Shown here: positions 37,588 to 50,078 of the stretch, piece by piece
How positions within the stretch are numbered: position 1 is the first letter of the stretch
Layout: each line of letters opens with the position of its first letter
NCBI GenBank assembly: GCA_037903355.1
Contig: JBAJFE010000042.1
Coordinates: 372,001 to 436,000 of the forward strand
DNA: 64,000 nt
Direction of reading: 5' to 3'
Origin: Trichuris trichiura
Lineage: Eukaryota; Nematoda; Enoplea; Trichinellida; Trichuridae
Position numbers and translations under genes: made by a program
The notes under the pieces: model-generated
Told to the model about the DNA's origin: nothing
The model's database searches: none
Seen by the model: only the letters and a program-made list of their open reading frames with translations

Positions 37588-37803
37588 CTAATATTTTTCT
37601 ACCTCGCTGGGGGGTTGGATTGCCGCTGTTACAATATGAAAGTTCATATTGTTATTGTACCCAGTGAACAGTGCTTCTTTGATTCTTCTGCTTATAGACG
37701 GCGTCATGACAAGGGATTCGTACTTGAAGTTGTTGAATATTTGTATAATGCCGAACTTAAACATTGCAAAATGATTTGAATGATCGACTCCGGCAAGTTC
37801 CAT
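37588..37803 (-). pseudogene. Second Penelope-like C-terminal remnant
   Basis: GVDHSNHFAMFKFGIIQIFN, then YESLVMTPSISRRIKEALFT and GYNNNMN resemble the same C-terminal segment (shared RRIKEAL). It lies immediately upstream of the first remnant in the same orientation, so two partial copies sit in tandem, as often happens in Penelope-like elements. More decayed than its neighbour. Confidence 0.45.
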
Positions 37804-37809
37804 ACCGTA

Positions 37810-39300
37810 CCTTCTCTAATGAAAACCTATTTACCCAAAGCCGGGCATTCAACTTTGGAACATGCCAGTTCAATCTCATCTATAGGGTTGAGTCATGGCT
37901 TTCGTGCATACGCAGCATACATATGCAAGAACTTCCTGTCGTACTATAGTGAGCGCAGATGCTGGAGATGATAGGCACTTATAGGCGAACCCTAAGATCT
38001 CTGACCTTATTTTACGTCAACATTGAACACATTCGCGTGTCACACAAATAGTTCTATTGGCTGACTGCCATACTAACGATTTTATGGTGTCAAAATAAGG
38101 AAAGAATACTTGAAGTATGCATTTAACAGCATTGCTTACCGCTTGAGTTCCAACTTCTGCATTTCTTCTTGTAAGCCGGTTTCAATCGTCAGTCGAGTGC
38201 GTTGCCAACGTACGGATGGGTGGTTATTAGTGGGAAACGACATAAAAAATTTGTGTCAGACAAAGAAAGATAGAACAAATTGAATTGATTTTTTCGCTTC
38301 TCCTTCACGGATTTAACTTAACGGAATGCGTGCGGAGGTTGCCTTTTCAATTCAAGAAAGGATGCCAGCGCGGTAATTTTCAATTCTTCTATGATACGTA
38401 TAGACAGGCCACCGTAAAAGTCCATGCGCAGAAGGCATAGCAAACCCCTAAATGTTCATTTTCGTGCAACGATATTGCAATCACACCTTACGCCGACAAG
38501 GACCAGATAGAGTGATTCTTTCACGCTAAAATATCTCTCTGTAGACGGCTCAAAGCTTGCACCGCGAGCACAATATGAACGGTACCATTCTTACATGCTA
38601 TGACCCTGTGAGAGTCAAATGACAAGCACTGGCACCATCCACCCTTCACATACAAGTTAGATACTTGGAAGACGCACCCGAGTGGTATGACGTTATCTCA
38701 TAGTCATAACATCTATACATTCAGAAGTATAGTTTCGCTAAATAGGTCCATGGCAATGGTATGACTGCTCATACTGTAATTGCCGCACACGCAGCAGTCA
38801 CGCTTTCTACTGATGGGCAACATGCCAGCGGTATTCATTATAGATGGTACGGTATGGTATGCCCATTGTATAGTAGAACTTCAGACATGTGAAAAGAAAA
38901 GAGGGTTTTTTTGGAGCTACAATTCCCATAGTCAGCGTCCAAGCAGGAAAAGAAGAACTTGACAGGGTTTTAAAGCGCATGGCGTGTAGTTCGAAGTTGG
39001 TTTCGCTATGGACTGCTCTCTTCTTTTTAAACGTACCACATTGCTATCATGCCTGTCGTTGTTCTTGATGATCTGTTTTTTTCTTGTATCTAACGGCCTG
39101 GACTCTCATGGCTAACCCGATTGGACAAGCGCAGTCTCATTGATGTCATTATCACGTAGCTAGATTCCGTAGTACCAAGCTTCGAAGGATCACTAAGTAT
39201 GATAACCGTTCCGGGAGGAATTCAAAGGGACAGGACGAAATACGCAGCTAGAATATAAGCTATTTAGCCTTTTTCATAAGGTATCCTATATAACGCGGTA
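37810..39300. other. No gene; shares boxes with 22.8-23.9 kb
   Basis: Boxes such as ccgtaccttctctaatgaaa (near 37803), caacgtacggatgggtggtt (near 38205) and ggtacggtat (near 38848) have partners near 23500, 23816 and 22885. This suggests a shared old repeat, probably related to the palindromic family. Confidence 0.4.
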
Positions 39301-39302
39301 AA

Positions 39303-39551
39303 ATGCTCAAAACGTTGGACGAATTAACCGCGGATAACGAGGGCCGGCTGTATTTGATTTTGGATCCTCTTCGTGTGCGACATGTTCAAACTGCATGCCG
39401 AGTCTTGTTACCGTATGTACTCAAAATCCGACCTTCCACGGATTTTAAAATACTTTTCTCGTCATCCTGCACTTCGTCTGCCTGGAAAGTCCTCAGCGCT
39501 CATTCGAATGGTGGACGGTTGGCGACTAGCGGCATATCCTTAGTGTGGTGA
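39303..39551 (+). CDS. Possible first exon of an unidentified gene
   Basis: An ATG opens MLKTLDELTADNEGRLYLIL and continues DPLRVRHVQTACRVLLP up to a gtatgt donor-like site at about 39414; the frame then stays open to 39551. The start of the frame has coding character, but I cannot place a second exon or name a family. Confidence 0.25.
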   Translation: MLKTLDELTADNEGRLYLILDPLRVRHVQTACRVLLPYVLKIRPSTDFKILFSSSCTSSAWKVLSAHSNGGRLATSGISLVW

Positions 39552-41567
39552 ATACCGACTTCTGGGTTGATGTTATTTATCATGACGTTACTAGAAGTTG
39601 TCTTCAGTGCTTTTTGCTTCACGACATGGTTGTTTTAAGTGGAAAACCATTTTCATCTTCCCCACCTAAAAACAATTCCTCTGGAAACAGTTTCGCAAGT
39701 AAAAAACCTGGGAATTGTTATGTAGTTTTTCAACCTCTAGTGTTTGTTCCATTACAGTAGGAACAGTGAATGCAGATGCAGATAGTCATTCGGTAATTGG
39801 CTAAAGGCTGGTTCGGAAACGTTGCTAATTCCGCAATTCACCAAGAGCAACTAACATGTGAGGGTCAAAAATCTTTGGAGCAAGTTGATCAAGAGAAAAA
39901 TACGATGCGTCAAAGATAATAGAGTGCTCCATAACATGGCTGACGGCGAGAAAAGAGCCCTTTCAAAATGTAGGAAAAATTATTCCGTACTTTCTCTACC
40001 AATTGCTCATTAACTGGTTGGTAGAGCGATTGGCGCAACTTCTCTAATAGCGGGAGTTCGTTCATGCAAGAAAAAACTTTGCTACAAAAATCTTCCCATT
40101 TATTTATACTGTACAACCGTGCAAGACTTTACTTAGCAAACTAACTACTACAACAACAATACAGTATATCTTTGAGATTGACAGGATGCTTGGTTACGAT
40201 CAGGTTTGCTATTGCTACACATACATTGCAACAGCAATTTTTGTGCTAACGACGGCCCAACATTAGGATCGAAAGCTTAGCAATTTTTTTGCGATTTTGT
40301 ATGAATTAACGGTAAAATTTTCGTAAGAAAATTTTTTCTGGTATGACCATTGAAAGTATGGATCTTCTAACGGCTTCCTTGAATGTCGTAACATTAACGA
40401 CTACTACAACGCCGAGCTGTTTATTAAGTTTCTGAAAAGAAGAACAGCTTCCGGGGAAAACATCCAGCCATCATTGTTTATACAGTAGTGAAAAACATCA
40501 ATTCCCTGCTAATCATTAATATTACGAAAAGGGTGAGAACTGCAAATAGAAGCATTTTCAAGAACATTTTGAGAACCTGAAATTAGTGGCATTCTTCTTT
40601 CAAGTCGGAGAGTACATGGCAATGAGAAAAAAGTAGCTTAAATGCGCTACCGCGTCTGTGCTTGCTAATGATCAGGTTAATTGTTACTGGTTTGTGAATG
40701 AGCCGTAACGGCTGTTCACAGGAGGAACAAACGAAAAACGTTTCTTCGCAGTTGTTATGCAAGCTCATAAATTTTTTATAGCTTAATCTACTCCGCCAAA
40801 TTCTGTACCTTTCGCCGGCGTGAAAAAGTTAAACTTTACAATACAAGAATATGTAACCATGCAAAATATGAAATATATTACCAACTGGGCCTTGGGTCAA
40901 GATTGATGCAAAACTTTAATATCCACTCATTAACAAAGGATATTTTTCCTTAATGCTGTAAATGCATGAAATAAGAACGAAGGCTCATGCAATTAAACTT
41001 TCAGCTGTTAAATTTTTGTTTCTGCAACGCGCATGGCACCTATCAGATGTTGCAGTTTCTCCAGCTGTGAGATAGTATGCCGCAGCTTCTATTTTAAACA
41101 GATTACTTGAAGCGACTGCGCGATTGGGGTTCACATTTTTGAAAACGTATTGTTGCGTGCTGAACTACTGACTACAGTTAGATCTTAGAAAAGTCTGTTA
41201 GATGAACATAGTCGCCTCATGCAGTTTTGAAAGCTTTGTTTAGTGTCACCCTTTTGTCCTCGTTTTGGCGATGAGTTCCATGTGCTTGAAGGTATAAGGC
41301 ATAAGAACAATGAACGGCTTCGGCAAAACCATTTCGTTCAGACAAGCAGCTCGGTGAGATGAGGTAGCCTTGCTGGAAATCGGAAAGCACGCCTGAATGC
41401 AGATTCTTCTCAATGTGCAAGTAGCAGTACTGCGTTGAAAACTTCCTCTGGAAACTGCTATCGTTTTTATTCTTTGAAACTTTGATCCTTAAGTTGCGAT
41501 CAAAAGTAAACGTGTTGAAAAGAATCTAGAGAGCCTACGGATACTGAGGTACGCTTCGTCTTCACCA
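39552..41567. other. No gene; transposon arm fragment
   Basis: A fragment of the palindromic family lies near 39990-40060 (attgctcattaactggttgg, tagagcgattg) and another terminus near 40188 (ggatgcttggttacg). A hammerhead-like relic near 40245 has CTAACGA in place of CTGANGA. Confidence 0.4.
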
Positions 41568-41612
41568 GTTTACTTCAACGCCGGACGTCCTTACATCATT
41601 TCCATGTCCTTA

Positions 41613-41902
41613 AAAAACCAGTTTTTGAAGATGGACTTATAACATCTGTACAACAAAATTTTCCTTCGACTGACCGGATCGAAGGCACTGAAATCAAAAA
41701 TGCAATTTCAAGATTCGTGCAAAAGCGAATACGTGCTCAACTTTCGACGGAATCTGCACATCAGAAATTGAAATTACTAAAATTGAATCCCCAAACTGAC
41801 AGAATAATTACTGCGGTGGAACTGAATAGGTCAACTTACACTGAAAATATTTTGCTGAACCGTAGTATCTACGCCTCTACTCCTCTCCCTGATGGACTAT
41901 GA
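41613..41902 (+). CDS. Open frame without a start codon, product unknown
   Basis: The frame stays open for about 95 codons and has coding-like composition: PVFEDGLITSVQQNFPSTD, RIEGTEIKNAISRFVQKR, then LLKLNPQTDRIITAVELNRS and a stop. There is no ATG at its head and no clear acceptor. Another frame (YASSSPVYFNAGRPYIISMS) is open just upstream and ends where this one becomes coding-like, which suggests a frameshift in an old gene. Confidence 0.25.
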
Positions 41903-43064
41903 AGAGCACGAAAAACCCTACCATTCATCGCTAATGGTTTAACTTCAACACAATTCAAGGACGAATAATTCAAAAATAGCCAAGCAATTAAAAGTTCCCA
42001 TCGCGCTGAAAGTGTTCAGCGTTCAGCAGCTTCGTCTCAGATGCTGGGGCCTAGCTTAAACATTCATAAAATCCCTGACAGAAAAATATAAATTCAGCGT
42101 TAAAAGGTCAGAATGTTTCGCCCTCTACCCAATGAAATTCTCGTCAACTGTTATCTCAAAGGATCTGCTCACTAGCATACAAAGGACAGAAACGCCAATT
42201 TGCAAGTATTTTGTGTTTTCTCAAGAACCAAATCGAACCTTCGTCAAACATTAAGAAAACCGTTTACTCATCACAGATGGTACTACCATCCATTTTACAA
42301 TTACATTTTTCCCAACAGAAGAACGCCACTGCTACGGTAGATCTTTGGTAACGTTATCGCTGAGATTTTCATAGAAATCATAGAAGAAAAGGCTTTTGCG
42401 GTCACGTTATTTTGTGGTCAAAGAAAATGAGAAAGACGACATCCCAAGTTCCTTAACGGCACACGTTCGCAAATATTGCTTACTATGGAAAGGGGAAAAA
42501 CGCCTATTTCTCGATTCTTTAATCATTAGATTCTTGCATGAGCTAAGAGAGCTGTTTGCCGCAAGTCAACACAATCAGATCAATGCCTCAACTGAGGATT
42601 TGAAAATCAGATGAGAATCTGACCATGATGGAGTGACGTTGGTCATGACTGGCACGGCAACTGCCATATGCAATCTGTAATTCGAAAAAAAGAAACCTAA
42701 AGAAGAGGCACACAGAGAATGGGTAACTTTCCGTTAGAAAGACTGCATAGTCAGAAGACCCAAACAGCAATCGTTTAGGCAGAAGTAGAACTCTACCTTC
42801 CCTGCTACCCAATCTCGTATTAAAAACATATATATAAACTAAATTCTCTCATTTCTTAATAAGATGAAAAGCATGAACTTAACTGCACCTGGCAAAGTGC
42901 TGCTTACATAGTCAACTAAAATAGCCTGCTAACATTGGATGCAGTATCGGAGGTTCGTAGCCATTTGGATGATAGCGAGCAGATCAACCTGAGCATACGA
43001 TAAGAGTATCGCTCAGAACAGCGCGACAAAAGGCTTTATGCGTTATTCTCCTGACAATCTGATT

Positions 43065-46000
43065 TTACGTAGTAAACACGTCAACGAAGATGCTTCCTAC
43101 TTCATTGGTATCACTCGGTTGGCTTGCGACGTCATCCTCTTGTTTGAGCGGGCTGTCATTACCTTTGCCGAGAGGCTAAATGAAGAAACTACGTGAAGTT
43201 TAACATCATAATTTAACCGAAGAAACCTTGCAAAGTTTGCAGTACCAAACTTGATCTGGTACTGTATCGAGAGGTGGGCGAAGGCAATAAATGTGATAAC
43301 TAACGTCGCAAACTTCGCATGAGACGTAATCCGGACCCTCGGCGACTTTCCGGCAAATAAGACATTTCTGAAATATTTGAATCAGCTAACTCTACAGCAT
43401 TAGAAAAAAGATATGCTTGAGCCAACCGTTCTGTACACAGACTTCTTCCATTTGATACACGCTCTCAATATATACATGAGAAGAAACAGACGACTCCAAG
43501 TTGTACACTGAAGTACGGCGTTACGCCAAGTTTCAACTTTTTCTGTTCCATCGTTCTTCAAGTTTAGCCCAGGTTGACAACTGCCGTCGTGTGTTCTGTG
43601 GGGATTGCTATGCTTTACATCTATTCTCATCATTCCTTTTAATAGTTTTTTCTTAACACACTGCTGCAGTTTTATCAAAGGTTCTTTCTAAAGTCAGTTT
43701 CCATAGCCATAAACGTACGGATAAAGCGATACTTACGAATTCGCTTAATTTCCGGGCACTGGTAACCCTTTCTTTCCATTGGTCATAGTTGGCAATAATG
43801 CCAATGTTGTTACTCATTAAACCTTCACCAAACTCAAGCAGCTTCTGCTCGAACATATCTCTATGAGATGAAACCGTCTGGCTTTTTGAAATTTCCTTTG
43901 TTTCATCGCGCGAAATCATCGAATTAATAATGTTTGGCCTTAGAGCAATTAAAACTTCTTTAAGAGGTCCTTCTCTCCTTCCTTTCAAGAGCAAAGCATT
44001 GACCAGCTGGTCAAATGCTGCTTCATTCCCGTAGCGATACCACAAGTTTTCAGTATCAGCTGGAAACCTGGCAAACACGAAGTCAAAACTCAAAATAACG
44101 GCGAAACGGTCACAATACGTTTTGGCATCGTCGTCACATTTGTGCAACTCGTCGATACCATTATATTCGATTTCGAACGCTGACACCTTAATTAAGAAAC
44201 GTCGAACTGGTGACTTGATTAATAGGTGTGTGCAGTCATGGATGGAATTTTGGCAGCTGGGTGACTCGCTTTAACTTTTCTAAAGTTTCTAAGGACTTAA
44301 GACTTAGTGCCTTTTTTTTCTAAAGCTCTTGTTACCTTAATGGTGGCTTATTCCAGGCATCATTTGCCATAACTTTTTAATCTTGATGAAACCATCGTTG
44401 CGGAGGTTTACGGCATGGTCGAGAAACTGCCAAAAAGTGCCTGGTCTTTGCCAATGCAAGAAAAATCTTGCTTCTACACGACAACCTTCAGCCGCATACA
44501 TTGCTGATGATTCGTGAGAAGCTGAAGCAGCTGGGCACTGACAGTCCGCCTAACGCTGACTAACTCGCGAACTTCACGCTGACTATTATTTTCTCCGGGG
44601 GTTATATGTATTTTTGAGACAGAAAGTGTACCCTGATAATTCAGCACCTTTAAATGCTTATGCTTACTTTTCGGAGTTGCGACGTAAAGACTTTTATGCC
44701 AAAAGCGTTGGCGCCCAGATTGATGACGAAAACGCGTTCTTTTTAGTGTGCGTTCGATAAGTTTACACGTTCAGCTGTGATATAGAGCGTCAAAATTCTA
44801 ACTTTGACTGCACACACCTAGCGGATAAAGACAAACTTTTTCCACGTAGAGGCCGGGCACCAACGAACCGAAGAACCAATAGCGGCTGAAATTTCGATCC
44901 ATGCCAATCGCGGAAAAACGTTGGCAGTTCTCCGCCTGAGATTTTGCTCGCTAAAAACGGAAAGGTCAAAAAATACGAACAACAGACGGCCAAATTTTAC
45001 CTTATATTCTTTGCCAGCTTGTCTTAACTTGTTCTTAAGTTTAGTTTCTGCCTCATGTTTTTCAAGTCTAAAATAGAAAAAAGAGCTAAAACAATTCACT
45101 CTATCTTATAGACTCGCAAGCCTTTTCCAATTGCATGTTTTAGCGTCAACTGCTAAAAAAAATACAAAGCAACTAATAGTATTAGCGAATACGTAATGGG
45201 AGAATATCTCTGTAGAAGAATATCAATAACACCATTGGCAGGATTTTTGGAGAACAAAAGCATAATTTTTCCCGGTAACAAGCTTTTACCTGTAACGTTG
45301 AATGGTACTTAATATATGCACAAGTTCCTTTACAAGTATTCCATTGTATGCGACGTCTTATTGCTGACTGCTGCTCGGGAATTTACACTCTAATATGTGA
45401 TCTTCGTTCAGAATTCCATTTTCTAATTATTTTACGACAGTACAGCTAAAGGCGAAAGTTTTTGGGACAGATTTTAGCGCATTTCTGTTTGCCTTCGAAA
45501 TAGCCAGTCTCAGGTAATAGCAGACGGTTAACGTACAAATGACCACCCCGTTTAAGGGACGAATATTTGTTCCTTCATTTCCTATTACCAAAAATTAGCC
45601 ATTTCAAAACAACGAGGCTGTGAATGCAACCTTAAAAAGAAACTTTAGAAACCATTACGCATTCGCTAGTACTAACAGTGACTATCTTCCAATAGTTACT
45701 TCGCTTACTTTAGTCTTTTCTCTTTTACAGCGTTTTCGCGATGCAACTTTTTGCGGAGAAGGTCCAGCTGTGCAGGACTAGCAGCCCGCGAAGATACCGT
45801 ATTTAGACACTCCGCTAGGGTCAGCTGTTTGCCTGAAACATTCTCATTTATGTATTAAATAGAGCAATTACCGAATTGTTACTTTCCGGCTCTGAACTCT
45901 TACAGGCCTTTCTAAAATTAGTCAGCTCTTCAAGACACTCCGTACGACGACGCCAGAAAATCAAACGATAAAAAAAATGTAATCGCTTAGACGCTTTACT

Positions 46001-49000
46001 TACGAGGCATTCTTAAAATCCTCTTGTAATTTCTGTGTGAACAAGCCGACGGTTTTAGTGCGCAGCAACAAGTCCATCAAGAGGATAAACGTCTGAAGTT
46101 TCATTTGGACATTGAAAAGGTGGAATTCACGTAAACCAAGGTTTTCAACAATTGAATCCTGTACGTGTAAGTTCGTAATTCGGTGATACAATCATAGCAG
46201 GCAATTTACCAATACTGTATCCTGAGAATGGTTTAAATTTCGATGAAGACAATCGTCACTGCCTTCGTCAGAGTTTTGGTAATTCTTCGCCTGTTGTCTC
46301 AGTAGAATACGGGCGAATTCAGGCGCCGTGTAAAGATTAAGCTCTAGTTCAACAAGCAATGTGTCGAGTTCTACTGTTCGCTAAGACAAAGAAAAAACTT
46401 TTACATCTTGAATGCAGCCCAATACAATTGCAACGAACCATGGTTTTCTGGTCTTTCAACAATGCTTCCAGAAATATGATCAGCATTTCGTTTAGGTAAA
46501 CGAAACTGACGTTTTCCTGGCGCAGGTGTTCTAGGAAATTTTTAAAGGACAGTTCAGACAACCCCTCGGAGTCCAGCAGTCCAGCGAAGCTTTCTATGAA
46601 CGCAAAGATGCAAAGAACATCACCGAACATGCTGCTTGTAATTCCATCCGGCAATTCTACCGGTTCAGGTTCCGGCAAAAGTGATTGAGGCAAAATAGTT
46701 TTATCTTCCACTTTCTGAATCAAACATGTGAATTGTCAGTTAACAAAAAAAGACATTTTGGAACAGCTCTGCTACAACTTATTTTACGGCATGAAAAGTA
46801 ACCATATATTTCTCTTTACAAATGACAATCACTTGAACAATGCATCCATCAGATTCTCTGTTCTGTATCGATGCAATTCAAAACATGGGCTTGGGCTTAG
46901 GCTTAGGCTAAGACTGAATTCTCTGTTCTGTATTGATGCAGTTATAAAATGACACTTCTGAAAACGAGTCGTCTTTTTTACCAAGCAAGGTAATAAAGCT
47001 TTAAAGATTTCTGGCGACAAAGTGCCAGCTGATCACAAAACAGGATAGGGTTTCGTTGAAGAATCCGTCAAAATAATTATCGATGAGAAGCCGACGACAA
47101 AATGACTCTAAAGTTCAGATACAAAATCCTTAACGGTCCGTAAAACGTAGGCTTATTTCAAGTATAGTGGACGGAGTAATTAACTTATGTAACCCTGAGT
47201 TTCCTCGCTTTGAACTAAAGGACATTCGTAATACTTTTCAAAAATGGCCATAGATCTCTTTCCCTCTTAGATCGGCTTATTTACAGTAGATCTCATAGGT
47301 GCAGATTCACATCGTTCTGATTCGCTGACGACGGGATATAAGCAGTCATGAAAGCGTTGAAATAAAAAGAACTTTTACTTGTTAAGGGTCAATTCTGTTA
47401 GTAAACGATATATGAGGAACAAAACACCCGTTAAAGTCTTTTTAATTGCACCACTTAACAGCAGCTATAGAATACTTGCACATACCTTTCTTTCTTCAAT
47501 TATACGAAGGCGGTATTCCTTCCTCTTTTGTCGCAAGTATTCTAGCTTTTCCTCAACGGACATGGCTTTTCTAAAGCAAATTAATGTAGCTGGGCCCTTC
47601 TGTAGCTTGACTTACAATTTTTCTCTCTCCTTTCGGAAATGAAACCGGCGTAAGAGGTCGGCTCGAATGTCTTCGTTTTTGAACTTTTCTAACTGCGAGA
47701 TGTTTGATATTTTGACAACCAGATCAGCACTTTTATTGTACGCATTTTTTGCTTTCTCCCCGTTTCGTCTACCGGACCAAAGCTGTGCTAGCCTGAAGAT
47801 TGAAATGTCACTCGCTAGCCGAACTTCCGATGGTGGTGCATCAACAGAATACTTCGATTCCCAGCCATCAATTTCTCCTTCCGAAGTTTTTCTTTGCTTT
47901 GCTTTAGGCGGGCTACATATGGATGTAATACTGCAATACACGCTCTTTCGATACAGCGTTTTTTAGATAATTAACATATTTACATTTCCGCTGCTTCCTC
48001 AGCCGGGGATGTGGCACAACATTTACTACGAAGCGTCTTATCACTGACAATGCTTACGTCTTCGCCAAGAAGGTGTTGCTTCGAAGCAGACGCCGCGCGT
48101 TTGCTGGACGTCGAACGAGTCGTTTCGTTATTCGATGAAGCAGCACTCTCAGAATTTCTTTTTCCGCACCGATTTCTGTTTCCGATATCACTAATTCTTT
48201 CCGCATCAGTTTCTGTTTTAAAATATCGTCGTAAGTCTGTGGATGGAAATTCCATCTTTCTTTTTGTGTCAACAACGCATCCTTTTTCCTTTTTGTTCTT
48301 CTTCTTTTTTCCACTTGGTGATTTGCTTTTCGTATTAAATTCCAACGCCTCTTTCAAGCGCGCCTGAAGTACGTTTTGAATTCACCAAAAAACACTGCAT
48401 AAGTAGTACGCCTACGTTTTCATGGCCTTCCTGTGCAATACCAAGCTCTTCTAATTTGTCCGAATCTACGAGCCAGGGAAGATGACTAGACATGTAGCTC
48501 TTCTTGTAGGCAAATGTGCGGACAAATAAACGCAGCGTTTTGTGTGTCGGCAGTTTATAATTAACTCGCCTGTGGGAATGCAACTATTTGAAAACGTACA
48601 AAAACAGACCGTATAAAGCTAACCTTATAGCGGAGGGAGACACATTGGTGATAACGTTGCGCCGGTCGTCCGGTGAAAATATTCTTATATTATAAAGAAT
48701 GGACTTGGGCTATTGTTAGGCATAGATTGGCGTAATGAAGGCAAAATAGACAAAAACAAACCTGCACATCGAGAAGAAGAGAATTAAAAACACTGCGGTG
48801 CTTCTGATCTGTTTCGTCATATTTGCTACAATTCGACAAAACTGGGGAAGTGGAAGGCGTACGATTTCTTTTATTCAATCCCGTTATTTCGCCGATCCAA
48901 CTGAGAACAAAGTCGTCTAATGTACCGTACACTGTACCTGCAATGCTTACGAGCTCCTTTCCTTTTCGGTAAACGCAACTGTCTCCCCAGGAAAGAATCG

Positions 49001-49515
49001 AACGCTTAACATCGAGTGCGTATCGTTCACAACTGCGTTTAGAGGTTGGACTTCTTAATGGTGCTCACTTACCAGGAAAAAACAAAAGCAAAGTGAAAGA
49101 CTCACTCCCATGTACAAATGCCAAGATTGGATTGCAAAACACTTGTGCGATTTCGCTTTCTACTTTGCGACGACATTTTTCCTCGCAAGCCAGCGCCTGG
49201 GTGAAAGTGAGTTCGAAACGACCCAGAGTACGACAGGCCCATTGTTTAGATTCCATCAAGTTGCCAATCTCATCGTAAAAGCTAAAAGACTTGAAATTAA
49301 TCATCACTTCATTAATTAATTTTAATTAAGAGATGATACGCGCAAATTTTGGCATCTTGGAATTGGTAACGAACATACGCTTTCATTATGGTAAATTCTT
49401 TAATACGGCTCTGTCTAGCCCGTTGATAATAACCTTTCGGAAGTCTTGAAGGCTTAACCACACTAATTGTTTTCATAGCCCGAATCTCCTCACAACTTCT
49501 CCCGTTCTTCGCCAT
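43065..49515 (-). CDS. ACF1: ACF1/BAZ1A-like chromatin remodelling subunit (WAC-DDT-WHIM-PHD), no bromodomain
   Basis: Non-catalytic partner of ISWI ATPases in nucleosome-spacing complexes (family knowledge); nuclear. Exons 5'->3': 49515-49340, 49281-49106, 48937-48762, 48583-48416, 48363-47984, 47930-47616, 47570-47486, 46714-46439, 46380-46210, 46158-46004, 45953-45872, 45824-45709, 45067-45001, 44950-44837, 44186-43737, 43687-43439, 43367-43227, 43175-43065: 3408 nt, 1135 aa, in frame throughout. WAC ~40-140 (ESKQWACRTLGRFELTFTQA); Lys-rich GKKKKNKKEK; DDT ~515-575 (SSMFGDVLCIFAFIESFAGL); WHIM ~600-690; WSD motif ~785-815 (IGMDRNFSRYWFFGSLVPGL); WSD continuation (NLWYRYGNEAAFDQLVNALL); PHD ~1053-1098 (CLICRKVAEG, SCEVCDVSYHIYC, WYCKLC). 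The protein stops 38 residues later without a bromodomain; human BAZ1A has 1556 residues. The first 40 residues and exon 6 are least certain. One intron has a TG acceptor. Confidence 0.9.
44223..44820 (+). mobile_element. Internally deleted mariner element in an ACF1 intron
   Basis: The element is 44225-44818 (594 bp) with inverted ends GGTGTGTGCAGTCA and flanking TA dinucleotides (44223-44224, 44819-44820), the target duplication of the Tc1/mariner superfamily. Inside, on the plus strand, 44449-44574 encodes ARKILLLHDNLQPHTLLMI and REKLKQLGTD. HDN.(R/Q)PH is the second catalytic Asp region of mariner transposases. The frame upstream is broken and most of the transposase is gone. Removing the element leaves an intron of about 54 nt, the usual size here. 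Confidence 0.88.
46853..46949 (+). repeat. Interstitial telomeric repeat flanked by a 31-bp direct repeat
   Basis: TTGGGCTTAGGCTTAGGC (46891-46908) contains two perfect TTAGGC units and one variant. It is flanked by near-identical copies of attctctgttctgtat(c/t)gatgca, at 46853-46883 and 46918-46949. It lies in intron 7 of the ACF1-like gene (46715-47485). Confidence 0.8.
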
Positions 49516-49529
49516 AGTAGTTAAACGAA

Positions 49530-49770
49530 ATAATAGTTCTACCAATGGATGAGTGAGCGATTAATAGGAAAAGTTATAGAATGCAGATAACTGTATTCGA
49601 AGCAATCGAAACGTCTTAGTTTTGTCGTAAGCGAGGTGGATGAGTCCCATTTTCCGTTTGAACCCTCAAGATGGTACTTGAGCATTCCAAAAGCTTCGAA
49701 TACAGTTATTAGCATTCTGTACTTTCTCCCAATAATGGTTTATCCGTCCCTTCGTAAAGCAGTTGCTTAG
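49530..49770 (+). mobile_element. Palindromic element copy 5' of the ACF1-like gene
   Basis: Inverted arms: ttctaccaatggatgagtga, gcgattaataggaaaa on the left; ttctcccaataatggttta, tccgtcccttcgtaaagc on the right. The ribozyme region is too diverged to score (gcattccaaaagcttcgaa remains). The copy ends about 15 bp before the proposed ACF1 start codon, so it may form part of that gene's promoter or 5' leader. Confidence 0.65.
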
Positions 49771-50078
49771 TTTAAAAACAAATATTAAATTTACGGAAAT
49801 CCATTGCAAACAAATTTCGAACGCACTAACGCTTGCATACATCCTTATTAAACATAACAAAAAGAAAATCACTCTTTGCGCAAACTCGGTGCTAGCTTAT
49901 CCATTGGCTGGACGAAACTTAAAAGATGTCAAAGACGGACTTTTAAAAATGGTTATCACAGTAAATTAATAATTGTCCCGTTTTTACTAATGCTATTTCT
50001 CAACTAACGAGCTGTTTTCTCAAGTTGAATTGTGACTTAGAACTACAAGAAACTACTCAAGCCTTCGGCTAGGCTAGG

